A stretch of DNA of 45,292 bases from an uncultured Acinetobacter sp. (GCF_947624825.1 NZ_CANQLZ010000020.1:1-45292); one strand, 5' to 3'; shown: positions 1 through 8,247, counted from the first letter of the stretch. Translations and numbers: made by a program. Notes: generated from the sequence alone by a model not told the origin.

Positions 1-46
1 AATATGCTTTCAACTCAAATGATGAATATTTGCCAGTGGAAAGTGA

Positions 47-550
47 TTAAGCTTTCCACCACTTATTCCGTAGAGCCTGAATAAATAAGGGATATAGACC
101 CAAGCTTGCATTATTTAAATAGATATGTTGGTTCACTCGCGCCACATGCACTTGACTCATGTGACCTTGGGCAATCACATGGGCTGCTTCCATTAAATCT
201 AAAGGGATATTTAACACACGCGCTACATAATTAAAGGTGCCTAAAGGCAAAATACCCATCGGAATGGAGGTATGAATCAGATAAGACGCCACTGCATTTA
301 AAGTACCATCTCCACCTGCGGCAACCACTACGCCATGTGATATGCTTTGATGACGGCTTAATACCTGTGCCATCATTTGGTGAAAATCCACCTCATGATT
401 CATGGCAAAACTTTGAACGTTAAAGCCAGCTTCTGACCATAAGCTTATCAGCTGTTTGTAGAGGGCATCTTGTTGGTTGGCATGAAAGCCTGACTTAGGA
501 TTATAGATGATCGAAAGTGGTACGCTGGCATCTGGCATTGGTTTTTCCAC
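47..550 (-). CDS. Diacylglycerol/lipid kinase-like protein, C-terminally truncated
   Basis: This 167-residue protein has the catalytic N-terminal domain of the diacylglycerol kinase / YegS-like lipid kinase family. Visible motifs are NPKSG (17-21), the nucleotide-binding GGDGT (79-83) and PLGTFNYVAR (102-111), followed by NASLGLYP. Family members are normally about 290-320 residues, with a C-terminal beta-sandwich domain that is missing here: the reading frame stops (TAA, 47-49) soon after NASLGLYP. Only 46 bases lie beyond the stop, so a frameshift cannot be separated from a genuinely short gene. The start is an ATG at 550. The gene is divergent from pckG. Kinase family membership is clear; whether the product is active is doubtful. 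Confidence 0.7.
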   Translation of the reverse strand: MEKPMPDASVPLSIIYNPKSGFHANQQDALYKQLISLWSEAGFNVQSFAMNHEVDFHQMMAQVLSRHQSISHGVVVAAGGDGTLNAVASYLIHTSIPMGILPLGTFNYVARVLNIPLDLMEAAHVIAQGHMSQVHVARVNQHIYLNNASLGLYPLFIQALRNKWWKA

Positions 551-620
551 CCATTTTTGCTTGACTTTTAAGCAATTAAACCTTAAAAAAAAGTGGCTTT
601 ATGTAAAATTTAAATCAGCA

Positions 621-660
621 TCATTTATTTAATCAATCATGAAATTGATTAAATAAATGA
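621..660. repeat. Perfect 17-bp inverted repeat with 6-nt loop
   Basis: The left arm TCATTTATTTAATCAAT (621-637) is exactly complementary to the right arm ATTGATTAAATAAATGA (644-660), with CATGAA between them. The arms are almost pure A/T and no T-run follows directly, so it is not a typical intrinsic terminator. It lies between the divergent lipid kinase and pckG. Confidence 0.85.
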
Positions 661-882
661 CTGTAAATCACTGTTTTTTAAAAAAATAATATAAATAAAT
701 ACCAAGCATAAAAAAGTAAAATTCACCTTAATTAGTGCCTTTAAAATTGTAAGCAATTGTTTTATAAAGCAATTAATGAATAAATCCTGCGTATGCAAAA
801 TATTTCAGGTCTATGCTTTAGTCTTATTTTTTTCGCCATTTTGTGCTTTAATAGCGCCACTTTTTTTCATATTGAGTTCAAT

Positions 883-930
883 TTGTGTGCTAGCACAGAT
901 TCGAACTGTAATTTTTGTACACTTTGTACA
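883..930 (+). promoter_or_regulatory. Candidate pckG promoter/operator region
   Basis: A possible -35 TTGTGT (883-888) and -10 TGTAAT (907-912) are 18 bp apart. The palindrome TGTGCTAGCACA (886-897) overlaps the -35, and two TGTACA hexamers (916-921, 925-930) lie around the expected transcription start. Such spacing suits a repressor or activator, but the regulator is unknown. The promoter elements are weak matches. Confidence 0.35.
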
Positions 931-950
931 TATTTGAGATAGGCCTCACC

Positions 951-2780
951 ATGACCCAAGTGAACGCACCAGCATTCGTTCGTCACCCTAAGCTTATTGC
1001 ATGGGTAGAAGAAATTGCACAATTAACCAAACCTGCAAAAATCGAATGGTGTGACGGTAGCCCAGAAGAGTATCAACGTTATATCGACTTGATGATCGCT
1101 AACGGCACCATGCAAGCACTTAACCAAGAAACACACCCTGGTTCTTACCTTGCAAACTCTGACCCTTCTGACGTTGCTCGTGTTGAAGGTCGTACTTACA
1201 TCTGTTCAGAAAACAAAGAAGATGCCGGCGCAACCAACAACTGGGAAGCTCCAGCTGAAATGCGTGCGCGTCTTAACGGTTTATTTGACGGTTCAATGAA
1301 AGGTCGTACTTTGTACGTTGTGCCTTTCTCTATGGGTCCTTTAGGTTCTCATATTGCGCATATTGGTATTGAGTTAACTGACTCTCCTTATGTGGCTGTG
1401 AGCATGTCTAAAATGGCACGTATGGGTAAAGCAGTATATGACGTTTTAGGTACTGACGGTGACTATGTACCTTGCGTACACACTGTTGGCGCGCCTTTAG
1501 CAGAAGGTCAAAAAGACGTTGCTTGGCCTTGTAACCCAGACAAATGGATCGTTCATTATCCAGAAACGCGTGAAATTTGGTCTTACGGTTCAGGTTATGG
1601 CGGTAACGCATTGTTGGGTAAAAAATGCCTAGCATTACGTATTGCATCTTACATGGGTCGTGAGCAAGGTTGGTTAGCTGAACACATGCTGATCCTTGGC
1701 GTAACAAACCCACAAGGCGAAAAACACTACATCGCAGCGGCATTCCCATCTGCGTGTGGTAAAACAAACTTCGCAATGTTGATTCCACCAGCAGGTTACG
1801 AAGGTTGGAAGATTGAAACTGTAGGTGACGATATTGCTTGGATCAAACCAGGTGAAGATGGTCGTTTATATGCAATCAACCCAGAAGCTGGTTTCTTCGG
1901 TGTAGCGCCTGGTACAAATACCAAGACCAACCCGAACTGTATGGCGACATTAACAAAAGATGTGATCTATACCAACGTTGCAGTATCTGACAACGGTGAA
2001 GTTTGGTGGGAAGGTCTTACTAAAGAAGCACCTGCTAACCTTACAAACTGGAAAGGTCAACCACACACTGGCGAAGAAAAAGCTGCGCATCCAAACGCTC
2101 GTTTCACAGTTGCTGCGGGTCAATGTCCGTCAATTGACGCTGACTGGGAAAATCCAGCAGGTGTTCCAATTTCTGCGTTCATCTTCGGTGGTCGCCGTGC
2201 AGACACAGTGCCTCTAATTTCAGAAGCGTTTGACTGGGTTGATGGTGTTTACAAAGCTGCGACTATGGGCTCTGAAACTACTGCTGCTGCTGTTGGTCAA
2301 CAAGGTATCGTTCGTCGTGACCCGTTTGCAATGCTTCCATTTGCTGGTTACAACATGGCAGATTACTTCACGCATTGGCTAGAAATGGGCGAGCAAGTTG
2401 GCGCGAAAGCTGCTGCAGCTGGCAACAAGCTTCCTGGTATCTATAACGTGAACTGGTTCCGTCGTGATGCTGAAGGCAACTTCGTATGGCCAGGTTTTGG
2501 TCAAAACATGCGTGTTCTTGAGTGGATCATTGACCGTTGTGAAGGTCGTGCAACTGCTGTTGAAACGCCAATTGGTTTAGTTCCAACTTACGAACAGTTG
2601 AACTGGACTGGTTCTGATTTCACTAAAGAACAGTTTGACCTTGTAACTTCTCAAGACAAAGATCAATGGATCAAAGAACTTGAAAGCCACACTGAATTGT
2701 TTGAAAAATTAGGTGATCGTATGCCTGAAGCGTTAAAAGCGCGTCAAGCAGAATTGATTGCTGCGGTTAAATCTGCTTAA
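951..2780 (+). CDS. pckG: Phosphoenolpyruvate carboxykinase (GTP)
   Basis: The enzyme converts oxaloacetate and GTP to phosphoenolpyruvate, CO2 and GDP, the entry to gluconeogenesis from TCA intermediates. The 609-residue product has the GTP-type length and the P-loop FPSACGKTN (265-273), followed by VGDDIAW (291-297), the metal-binding kinase-2 motif. I chose the ATG at 951 because the product then begins MTQVNAPAF and has the usual family length; an in-frame TTG at 915 would add 12 residues. A strong terminator follows. It stands alone, next to a dicarboxylate-type permease, which fits growth on organic acids. Identification is firm. Confidence 0.96.
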   Translation: MTQVNAPAFVRHPKLIAWVEEIAQLTKPAKIEWCDGSPEEYQRYIDLMIANGTMQALNQETHPGSYLANSDPSDVARVEGRTYICSENKEDAGATNNWEAPAEMRARLNGLFDGSMKGRTLYVVPFSMGPLGSHIAHIGIELTDSPYVAVSMSKMARMGKAVYDVLGTDGDYVPCVHTVGAPLAEGQKDVAWPCNPDKWIVHYPETREIWSYGSGYGGNALLGKKCLALRIASYMGREQGWLAEHMLILGVTNPQGEKHYIAAAFPSACGKTNFAMLIPPAGYEGWKIETVGDDIAWIKPGEDGRLYAINPEAGFFGVAPGTNTKTNPNCMATLTKDVIYTNVAVSDNGEVWWEGLTKEAPANLTNWKGQPHTGEEKAAHPNARFTVAAGQCPSIDADWENPAGVPISAFIFGGRRADTVPLISEAFDWVDGVYKAATMGSETTAAAVGQQGIVRRDPFAMLPFAGYNMADYFTHWLEMGEQVGAKAAAAGNKLPGIYNVNWFRRDAEGNFVWPGFGQNMRVLEWIIDRCEGRATAVETPIGLVPTYEQLNWTGSDFTKEQFDLVTSQDKDQWIKELESHTELFEKLGDRMPEALKARQAELIAAVKSA

Positions 2781-2795
2781 TTGCACATTTAATTC

Positions 2796-2826
2796 AAAAA
2801 AAGGTCGCGTAAGCGGCCTTTTTTTA
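2796..2826 (+). terminator. Intrinsic terminator of pckG
   Basis: The hairpin AAAGGTCGC / GCGGCCTTT with loop GTAA is followed by a run of T. It lies 15 bp after the pckG stop. Confidence 0.9.
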
Positions 2827-3085
2827 TAGCCGCACTAAAATAAAGCTACACCTTTAAGATCTATCCTCAGCTGCGCTAAAACAATACCACTTCATTAATA
2901 AAGACAATAAAACTTGGACTTTTACTCAGTTTTAATCATTTTATTGATTTTAATTTAAGGTTTAAGCTCATTTTTAACGGATGCCCTGTTTTTCATCAGC
3001 ACAATAATTTCATCACATCATAATAACTTTATTAATGGTCGTATCAGGGGCATAGACCATTGATTTTAATCATTAAGGATAATCT
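2827..3085 (+). promoter_or_regulatory. Intergenic region and leader upstream of the kgtP-like gene
   Basis: No gene is present. An inverted repeat AATGGTC (3034-3040) / GACCATT (3055-3061) with a 14-nt spacer lies just before the ribosome binding site AAGGAT. It could be an operator or a 5' leader hairpin. Confidence 0.45.
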
Positions 3086-4405
3086 ATGAGCCAAGCTACG
3101 CCTGATTCAACACCCGTTACCATTGATCGTAAAACCCGGGTCAAATCCATTATTGGTGGTTCTGCAGGCAACTTAGTTGAATGGTACGACTGGTATGTGT
3201 ATGCCGCTTTCACTTTATATTTTGCACCACGTTTTTTCCCTGAAGGCGATGACACGGTTAAATTACTACAAGCAGCTGCAGTGTTTGCTTTAGGCTTTTT
3301 AATGCGTCCAATTGGGGCTTGGGTCATGGGCATTTATGCCGACCGTAAAGGACGAAAAGCGGGCTTGTCACTTTCAGTGTCTTTAATGTGTTTAGGCTCA
3401 TTGATGATTGCCTGTGCACCAACCTATGACAGCGCTGGCATGCTTGCTCCTGCCATTTTATTGTTGGCGCGTTTATTACAAGGTTTAAGTGTTGGGGGCG
3501 AATACGGCTCGAGTGCCACATATTTAAGTGAAATGGCAGGTAAAAATCATCGTGGCTTTTTTTCAAGTTTTCAATATGTGACCTTAATTTCTGGTCAGCT
3601 TTTAGCACTATGTACCTTAATTGTGTTGCAACGTACCATGAGCGAAGCTGCTTTAAGTGACTGGGGTTGGCGTATTCCATTTTTTATTGGTGCGATATTG
3701 GCAGTGGTGGTGTTTTGGATTCGTCGTGGTTTGGTGGAAAGTGAATCCTCTAAACAGGCACAAAAACAAGCCGCTGAGGGTGGCCCAAAATCAAGTGCGC
3801 TCGAATTATTTACCAAACATCCTAAAGCGGCATTTACGGTGATTTCATTGACCGCAGGTGGTACTCTTGCTTTTAATACCTTTACCACCTATTTACAAAA
3901 ATACTTAGTCAATACTTCAGGCTTTGAAAAAACCACAGCAACTGAGATCACCACGGCAGCAATTTTTATTTTTATGCTGATTCAACCCGTGATTGGTGCA
4001 TTGTCCGACCGTATTGGTCGTAAACCGATTATGATTGCCTTTGGGGTACTCGGTGTGGCCTTTACCATTCCTATTTTTAATGGACTTGCCAATACCTCAA
4101 GTGTATTTACTGCATTTATGTTGTGTATGAGTGGTATGTTGATTGTTTCAGGCTATACCGCCATTAATGCTGTAGTTAAGGCTGAATTATTCCCGGCACA
4201 TATTCGTGCTCTTGGGGTGGCATTACCCTATGCCATTGCCAATACCTTATTTGGGGGTACGGCAGAACTGATTGCCCTGAGCTTTAAAAATGCCGGATAC
4301 GAGCATTATTTCTTCTACTACATTACCTTTATGATTGGTATTTCACTCGTGACTTATATTTTTATGAAAGACACCAAAAAGCATTCCATGATTACCGACA
4401 ACTGA
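3086..4405 (+). CDS. kgtP: Alpha-ketoglutarate permease-like MFS transporter (metabolite:H+ symporter)
   Basis: This 439-residue inner-membrane protein matches the MHS family of the major facilitator superfamily and is closest in my recall to E. coli KgtP (432 residues). Shared segments include GNLVEWYDWYVY near the N-terminus, FLMRPIGAW, ADRKGRK between helices 2 and 3, LLQGLSVGGEYG, the long SSFQYVTLISGQLLAL stretch and SDRIGRKP in the second half. About twelve hydrophobic helices are evident. The likely role is proton-coupled uptake of 2-oxoglutarate or a related dicarboxylate; specificity is inferred. The ATG at 3086 follows AAGGAT at good spacing. Confidence 0.85.
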   Translation: MSQATPDSTPVTIDRKTRVKSIIGGSAGNLVEWYDWYVYAAFTLYFAPRFFPEGDDTVKLLQAAAVFALGFLMRPIGAWVMGIYADRKGRKAGLSLSVSLMCLGSLMIACAPTYDSAGMLAPAILLLARLLQGLSVGGEYGSSATYLSEMAGKNHRGFFSSFQYVTLISGQLLALCTLIVLQRTMSEAALSDWGWRIPFFIGAILAVVVFWIRRGLVESESSKQAQKQAAEGGPKSSALELFTKHPKAAFTVISLTAGGTLAFNTFTTYLQKYLVNTSGFEKTTATEITTAAIFIFMLIQPVIGALSDRIGRKPIMIAFGVLGVAFTIPIFNGLANTSSVFTAFMLCMSGMLIVSGYTAINAVVKAELFPAHIRALGVALPYAIANTLFGGTAELIALSFKNAGYEHYFFYYITFMIGISLVTYIFMKDTKKHSMITDN

Positions 4406-4422
4406 TATTTCTCAATCACATG

Positions 4423-4453
4423 CAAAAAAGCGCCACCTTATGGCGCTTTTTCT
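4423..4453 (+). terminator. Intrinsic terminator after kgtP-like gene
   Basis: A near-perfect hairpin, AAAAAGCGCCA / TGGCGCTTTTT with loop CCTTA, ends in a T-run. Confidence 0.92.
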
Positions 4454-4496
4454 TTATGATGCAATGGCCCAATAATGATTGAATATGGAATAATAT

Positions 4497-4925
4497 ATGC
4501 ACAATATTTATAAATTTTTAGCAGTGACTGGCGTACTGACGCTTGGTGCTTGTCAGAGCATACCGCAAAACTATAATGGCTCGACAGGTTATGAAATTGA
4601 ATCTCAAACCGATCACACTGCGACATTGACTTATACCCTAGCAGGGCGTCAAAATCAGCAATTAGATGCCAATAAACTACAAGCAGCATGCCAAAAAGTG
4701 CTCGGTCATAAGCAACAATACCAAATCAAAGTCCTGAGTATTCAAGAAATTGCCAATCCTCAAAACCAAAATGACAGCTATGGTCGTCAAATTGGCAACA
4801 CACGCACCACTTTTGGTTTGAGTAACACCAAAGACTTACACAGTGATCAAGACTATGCCACCCGACAGGCGCTAGAAGCGCGTCCAAGCACCTTGCACGT
4901 GGTACGTTATAGCTGTACGCGCTAA
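4497..4925 (+). CDS. Small lipoprotein, unknown function
   Basis: This 142-residue protein begins with a short positive N-terminus, a hydrophobic stretch and a lipobox LGAC (Cys at 19), so it should be exported and lipid-modified. The mature part is Gln/Asn-rich, with two later cysteines (about residues 64 and 140) that could form a disulfide. I do not recognise the family. The terminator of the preceding gene ends 43 bp upstream, so it probably has its own promoter. The stop lies only 6 bp from the end of the convergent methyltransferase gene. The ribosome binding site is weak. Confidence 0.75.
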   Translation: MHNIYKFLAVTGVLTLGACQSIPQNYNGSTGYEIESQTDHTATLTYTLAGRQNQQLDANKLQAACQKVLGHKQQYQIKVLSIQEIANPQNQNDSYGRQIGNTRTTFGLSNTKDLHSDQDYATRQALEARPSTLHVVRYSCTR

Positions 4926-4931
4926 AGACGC

Positions 4932-5600
4932 TTACAAGGTCTTATAAAAGCTGACGTTGCGAAACTCAGGTGATTCATCTAAATCTGGCCATGTGGTGGC
5001 GCTACGTTCATCGAGCTTTTGATATTGCAGATGGCTAAAATTCTTTACACGGCTGTCTGCAACCCATACTTCGGGTGCAAATTTTAAAAATTCATCTAAG
5101 AAAAAACGGTTAGATTGGTCATACAGCACATCAGCGGCCAGCAACACATCCACTTGCTCGGCCTGATATAAATCCGCTAAATACTCAAGTTCAACCCCAT
5201 TCAGCGCTGCATTGGCGCGGCAGGCACCTAAACTGATAGGGTCAATATCACAACAAATCACCCGTTTTGCACCTGCCATTTTTGCAGCAATTGCAACCAC
5301 TCCTGAACCTGCACCAAAATCAAGTACCACTTTTTCTTTAACATGCTGTGGCTCTGTCAATAACCACTGTGCCATCGCCAAACCAGAGGCCCAACAAAAA
5401 ATCCAATATGGTGTATCGTTCCAAATCCGTCGAATCACATCATCATCAAGTTTGTCTGTTGGAAATACCGGTGGAATCAGCCATAACGAGATGGGGGTGT
5501 TGGGCAATTGTTGGGCTTGCAACTGACACTGTGGAATCACGGCATGCAAGGCTTGAAGCAGATTTTTTGGGGCTTGAGGAAATTGCAAAGTACAGCTCAT
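4932..5600 (-). CDS. Class I SAM-dependent methyltransferase, ETFB-lysine / PrmA-like
   Basis: The protein carries the SAM-binding motif VLDFGAGSGVVAIAA and an upstream segment WNDTPYWIFCWASGLAMAQ, which resembles the lysine methyltransferase family that modifies the beta subunit of electron-transfer flavoprotein and is related to ribosomal L11 methyltransferase. Its substrate is therefore probably a protein lysine, but which protein cannot be read here. I start at the ATG at 5600, which has AAGG eight bases upstream; an ATG at 5645 and a GTG at 5648 would add 15-16 residues with no ribosome binding site. The gene is convergent with the lipoprotein. Confidence 0.8.
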   Translation of the reverse strand: MSCTLQFPQAPKNLLQALHAVIPQCQLQAQQLPNTPISLWLIPPVFPTDKLDDDVIRRIWNDTPYWIFCWASGLAMAQWLLTEPQHVKEKVVLDFGAGSGVVAIAAKMAGAKRVICCDIDPISLGACRANAALNGVELEYLADLYQAEQVDVLLAADVLYDQSNRFFLDEFLKFAPEVWVADSRVKNFSHLQYQKLDERSATTWPDLDESPEFRNVSFYKTL

Positions 5601-5732
5601 GGAAAAAGCCTTGATACAAAAATATCTGGATGAAACGCTATCCATCACATCGGATAGACTACCAAATCGGTGACAATGTACTGCGGGGAGGAAAAATTTA
5701 AAGATAAATAGATTTTACTCATGATCGTCATT

Positions 5733-5764
5733 TTGGCTGCTTTTGCCGTAACAAAAGCAACCAA
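5733..5764. repeat. Hairpin in the methyltransferase-folD gap
   Basis: TTGGCTGCTTTTG (5733-5745) pairs with CAAAAGCAACCAA (5752-5764) with one G/T pair and a 6-nt loop. No T-run follows on the plus strand. It may end folD transcription or act as an RNA stability element. Confidence 0.5.
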
Positions 5765-5820
5765 TCGGTCAATGTCATTGATCGTCACAACACTAAAACT
5801 AGGTGATGACGATTTAACTT

Positions 5821-6669
5821 TTAACCTAAAGCTTTTTCAGCGGCTTCTACAGTTTGACGAATCAAAGTTGTAATGGTCATTGGACCAACACCACCTGGCA
5901 CTGGAGTATAAGCAGAGGCAATATCTTCAATACCTTGTAATTGAATATCACCTACACCACCACCATCACGTGGATGGAAACCAGCATCAACCACAACTGC
6001 ACCTTGCTTAATCCAATCTTTTTGAATTAATTCAGCTTTACCTACTGCACCCACAATAATATCGGCTTGTTTAACAAAGCTTGCTAAATCTTGAGTACGT
6101 GAGTGGCAAATGGTCACTGTTGCATTGGCTTCAAGCAGCATTGCCGCCATTGGTTTACCCAAAATTGCAGAACGACCGACCACAACAGCATGTTTGCCTG
6201 CAATTTCAATGTTGTTTTCTTTTAAGATAGTCATAATGCCAGCCGGAGTTGCTGAACCATAAGCCGCTTCACCCATGGCCATACGACCATAACCTAAGCA
6301 CGTTACGCCATCTACGTCTTTTGCCAATGAAATTGCATCAAAACACGCACGTTCATCAATTTGCGCTGGCACTGGATGTTGTAACAAAATGCCGTGAACA
6401 TCTGGATTGGCATTTAATTTTTCAATTTCAGCCAATAATTGTTCCGTGGTGGTTTCCTTTGGAAGTTCAACTTTCAAAGAATCCATACCCACGCGGCGAC
6501 ATGCATTGCCTTTCATACGTACATAAGTGGCAGATGCGCCATCGTCACCCACTAAAATAGTGGCAAGGATTGGCGTACGACCTGATTTTGCTTTTAACGC
6601 TTCTACGCGTGTTAACAAGTCAGCTTCAATTTGCTTCGCTAATGCACGACCGTCTAAAACTAATGCCAC
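5821..6669 (-). CDS. folD: Bifunctional methylenetetrahydrofolate dehydrogenase / cyclohydrolase
   Basis: FolD interconverts 5,10-methylene-, methenyl- and 10-formyl-tetrahydrofolate using NADP, feeding purine and formyl-Met-tRNA synthesis. The 282-residue length is typical. Family motifs are the catalytic-lysine segment [11 protein letters not shown] (Lys53), GILLQHPVP (94-102), the NADP-binding GRSAILGKP (165-173) and [10 protein letters not shown] (256-265). It starts at an ATG at 6669 and appears monocistronic. The upstream region is shared with the divergent tRNA-Cys/tRNA-Leu promoter. Confidence 0.97.
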   Translation of the reverse strand: MALVLDGRALAKQIEADLLTRVEALKAKSGRTPILATILVGDDGASATYVRMKGNACRRVGMDSLKVELPKETTTEQLLAEIEKLNANPDVHGILLQHPVPAQIDERACFDAISLAKDVDGVTCLGYGRMAMGEAAYGSATPAGIMTILKENNIEIAGKHAVVVGRSAILGKPMAAMLLEANATVTICHSRTQDLASFVKQADIIVGAVGKAELIQKDWIKQGAVVVDAGFHPRDGGGVGDIQLQGIEDIASAYTPVPGGVGPMTITTLIRQTVEAAEKALG

Positions 6670-6765
6670 GGCACTTCTCCCAAGTGTTGATATGAATCAA
6701 TTTTGCACATAATACATGATATTTTTCAGTTTTTTTCGTTATATGTACGTTTTATAAGCATTCGT

Positions 6766-6806
6766 GCAATATCCCCTATTGCGTTTTTTTTCAGAGTTGC
6801 TAATAT
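6766..6806 (+). promoter_or_regulatory. Promoter of the tRNA-Cys / tRNA-Leu unit
   Basis: TTGCGT (6779-6784) and TAATAT (6801-6806), preceded by TTGC, are 16 bp apart, giving a start about 11 bp before tRNA-Cys. A small palindrome GCAATA-TCCCC-TATTGC (6766-6782) overlaps the -35 element and could be a regulator site. Confidence 0.6.
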
Positions 6807-6823
6807 ACGCATCAACAAGACGT

Positions 6824-6897
6824 GGCGGGGTGGCAGAGTGGTCATGCAGCGGACTGCAACTCCGTGTACGCCGGTTCGATTCCGACCTCCGCCTCCA
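6824..6897 (+). tRNA. tRNA-Cys (anticodon GCA)
   Basis: The acceptor arms GGCGGGG and CTCCGCC pair with one G/T, and the discriminator T is followed by an encoded CCA. The anticodon loop CTGCAAC contains GCA. The T-arm GGTTCGATTCC is present. It is probably cotranscribed with the tRNA-Leu that follows 10 bp later. Confidence 0.95.
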
Positions 6898-6907
6898 ATC
6901 TTGTTAA

Positions 6908-6993
6908 GCCCGAGTGGTGAAATCGGTAGACACAGGGGATTTAAAATCCCCCGCCCACAAAGCGTGCCAGTTCGAGTCTGGCCTCGGGCACCA
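6908..6993 (+). tRNA. tRNA-Leu (anticodon TAA), copy 1
   Basis: This is an 86-nt class II tRNA with acceptor GCCCGAG / CTCGGGC, encoded CCA, anticodon loop TTTAAAA (TAA, reads UUA) and a long variable arm. Its sequence is identical to the copies at 7942 and 8098. It follows tRNA-Cys in one unit. Confidence 0.96.
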
Positions 6994-7025
6994 TTCTTCT
7001 ACTACTGAAGATGGTGTAAATAAAG

Positions 7026-7050
7026 AACCCAGCGATAAGCTGGTTTTTTT
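7026..7050 (+). terminator. Terminator of tRNA-Cys/tRNA-Leu copy 1
   Basis: AACCCAGC-GATAA-GCTGGTT (one bulged C) followed by a T-run. An identical terminator follows copy 3. Confidence 0.85.
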
Positions 7051-7108
7051 ATGCCTAAAATTTATAAACTCGATTATATTAGTTCTTATTTTTTGTTAGT
7101 TGGACACT

Positions 7109-7831
7109 ATGCGGTCTACCCCCAACCCTTTGCATTATTTACAAGAACTGCAAAAAAAACACCCTCAAGCATTCCGTGCTCAATTTCTCCTCTATAGCGC
7201 AATTAAAACCAAAGGCATGTTAGATGAGCTTAAGGAACTGATTCCTTGGTTGCTCGGTGCACTCATTTTTATCCCCTTTTATATTTTAGTTAAAACCTAT
7301 ATCAGCAACTTAGGCTATGTACTACAAGCCGCGCATTTAGCAAGCTTAAGTCTGATGCTGTTGTTTATGCTGTATGTGCCTTTAATTTTAAAGCAAGCCA
7401 AACACAGCTCGCATTCGTTTTATCAGCAACAAAAACATGCACCAATTAAATTAACGGTATTGGTGCTGTTACAAGCACTCAATATGTTGTATCTCGATAG
7501 CATGCTCATGCTGTATCTCTTATTGTTCTTTGCCATAAGTTTTGGTTTTGTGCGGATCTATAAAGAAAACTTGTTTCGTGAACACACCACAAGCCAAGAG
7601 TACTATATTTTGCAGCAGATTCGTCGCGCCAGCTTTTGGAGTTATAAACAGACCCTATTGGCCAAATGGCGTTATCGCTTGCTCAAAAAAGGCTCTCAAC
7701 AAGCCAAATTACAAAGTTTGCAAATGCAATATTATTTGAGCTTGCATTTAGAGCTGTATAAATACGAGCATGAGTTGTGCAAAAAATATAAACACATCGA
7801 CATTGAAAAGTACTTAGATAGCTTAATGTAA
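7109..7831 (+). CDS. Membrane protein of unknown function between tRNA-Leu copies
   Basis: I do not recognise this 240-residue protein. It has a charged N-terminal segment, then hydrophobic stretches at roughly residues 44-64, 70-93 and 113-146 (the last possibly two helices). The C-terminal third is strongly basic and rich in Tyr, Leu, Gln and Lys, and probably cytoplasmic. The ATG at 7109 is preferred; a TTG at 7100 would add three residues, and no good ribosome binding site is visible for either. It lies between tRNA-Leu copies 1 and 2, after a terminator, so it needs its own promoter, which I could not identify. Confidence 0.7.
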   Translation: MRSTPNPLHYLQELQKKHPQAFRAQFLLYSAIKTKGMLDELKELIPWLLGALIFIPFYILVKTYISNLGYVLQAAHLASLSLMLLFMLYVPLILKQAKHSSHSFYQQQKHAPIKLTVLVLLQALNMLYLDSMLMLYLLLFFAISFGFVRIYKENLFREHTTSQEYYILQQIRRASFWSYKQTLLAKWRYRLLKKGSQQAKLQSLQMQYYLSLHLELYKYEHELCKKYKHIDIEKYLDSLM

Positions 7832-7903
7832 GCTAAAATCGTGCTTTTATTAAACACAAACACATGATTTGCTTAAAAATATAGCAAATAACTCAAACAA
7901 CGC

Positions 7904-7932
7904 TTGCCATATAAAAAATAGTTCTTTAATAT
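7904..7932 (+). promoter_or_regulatory. Promoter of tRNA-Leu copies 2 and 3
   Basis: TTGCCA (7904-7909) and TAATAT (7927-7932) are separated by 17 bp, placing the start a few bases before the tRNA at 7942. The second and third copies are therefore likely transcribed independently of the first. Confidence 0.7.
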
Positions 7933-7941
7933 GGCGCTCAT

Positions 7942-8027
7942 GCCCGAGTGGTGAAATCGGTAGACACAGGGGATTTAAAATCCCCCGCCCACAAAGCGTG
8001 CCAGTTCGAGTCTGGCCTCGGGCACCA
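7942..8027 (+). tRNA. tRNA-Leu (anticodon TAA), copy 2
   Basis: The sequence is identical to copy 1, with the CCA encoded. Its trailer differs: GCACCATTTTAA, which includes the tRNA 3' end, pairs perfectly with TTAAAATGGTGC at 8045-8056. Confidence 0.96.
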
Positions 8028-8097
8028 TTTTAAAGTCGTTCATTAAAATGGTGCGCTAAGAGTTGAAAAATTCTTGCAAAAAAATTGAACGAAAAAA

Positions 8098-8183
8098 GCC
8101 CGAGTGGTGAAATCGGTAGACACAGGGGATTTAAAATCCCCCGCCCACAAAGCGTGCCAGTTCGAGTCTGGCCTCGGGCACCA
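8098..8183 (+). tRNA. tRNA-Leu (anticodon TAA), copy 3
   Basis: Identical to copies 1 and 2. It is followed by the same trailer and terminator as copy 1. Confidence 0.96.
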
Positions 8184-8215
8184 TTCTTCTTCTACTGAAG
8201 ATGGTGTAAATAAAG

Positions 8216-8240
8216 AACCCAGCGATAAGCTGGTTTTTTT
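8216..8240 (+). terminator. Terminator of tRNA-Leu copies 2/3
   Basis: The same AACCCAGC-GATAA-GCTGGTT plus T-run as at 7026-7050. Confidence 0.85.
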
Positions 8241-8247
8241 ATGCCTA

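Larger units (their letters stand above)
551..950. other. AT-rich divergent intergenic region upstream of pckG
   Basis: This stretch holds no gene. It contains a perfect 17-bp inverted repeat (621-660), a 12-bp palindrome TGTGCTAGCACA (886-897) and two copies of TGTACA (916-921 and 925-930) just before pckG. The rest is A/T-rich without further structure that I can see. Confidence 0.7.
6906..7057 (+). repeat. 152-bp direct repeat, copy A (tRNA-Leu plus trailer and terminator)
   Basis: This segment recurs at 8096-8247 with the same length and one difference that I can see (A at 7001, T at 8191). It spans the whole tRNA-Leu, its trailer hairpin and the intrinsic terminator. Confidence 0.9.
8096..8247 (+). 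repeat. 152-bp direct repeat, copy B
   Basis: Second copy of the repeat at 6906-7057, differing at one base. The two copies bracket the membrane-protein gene and tRNA-Leu copy 2, with a repeat-to-repeat distance of 1,190 bp. Confidence 0.9.

Noticed and set aside
6908..8183. Prophage or integrative element at tRNA-Leu
   Set aside because: There is no integrase, excision factor or other mobile gene; the region holds only one ORF and an extra tRNA. Duplication is a simpler explanation.
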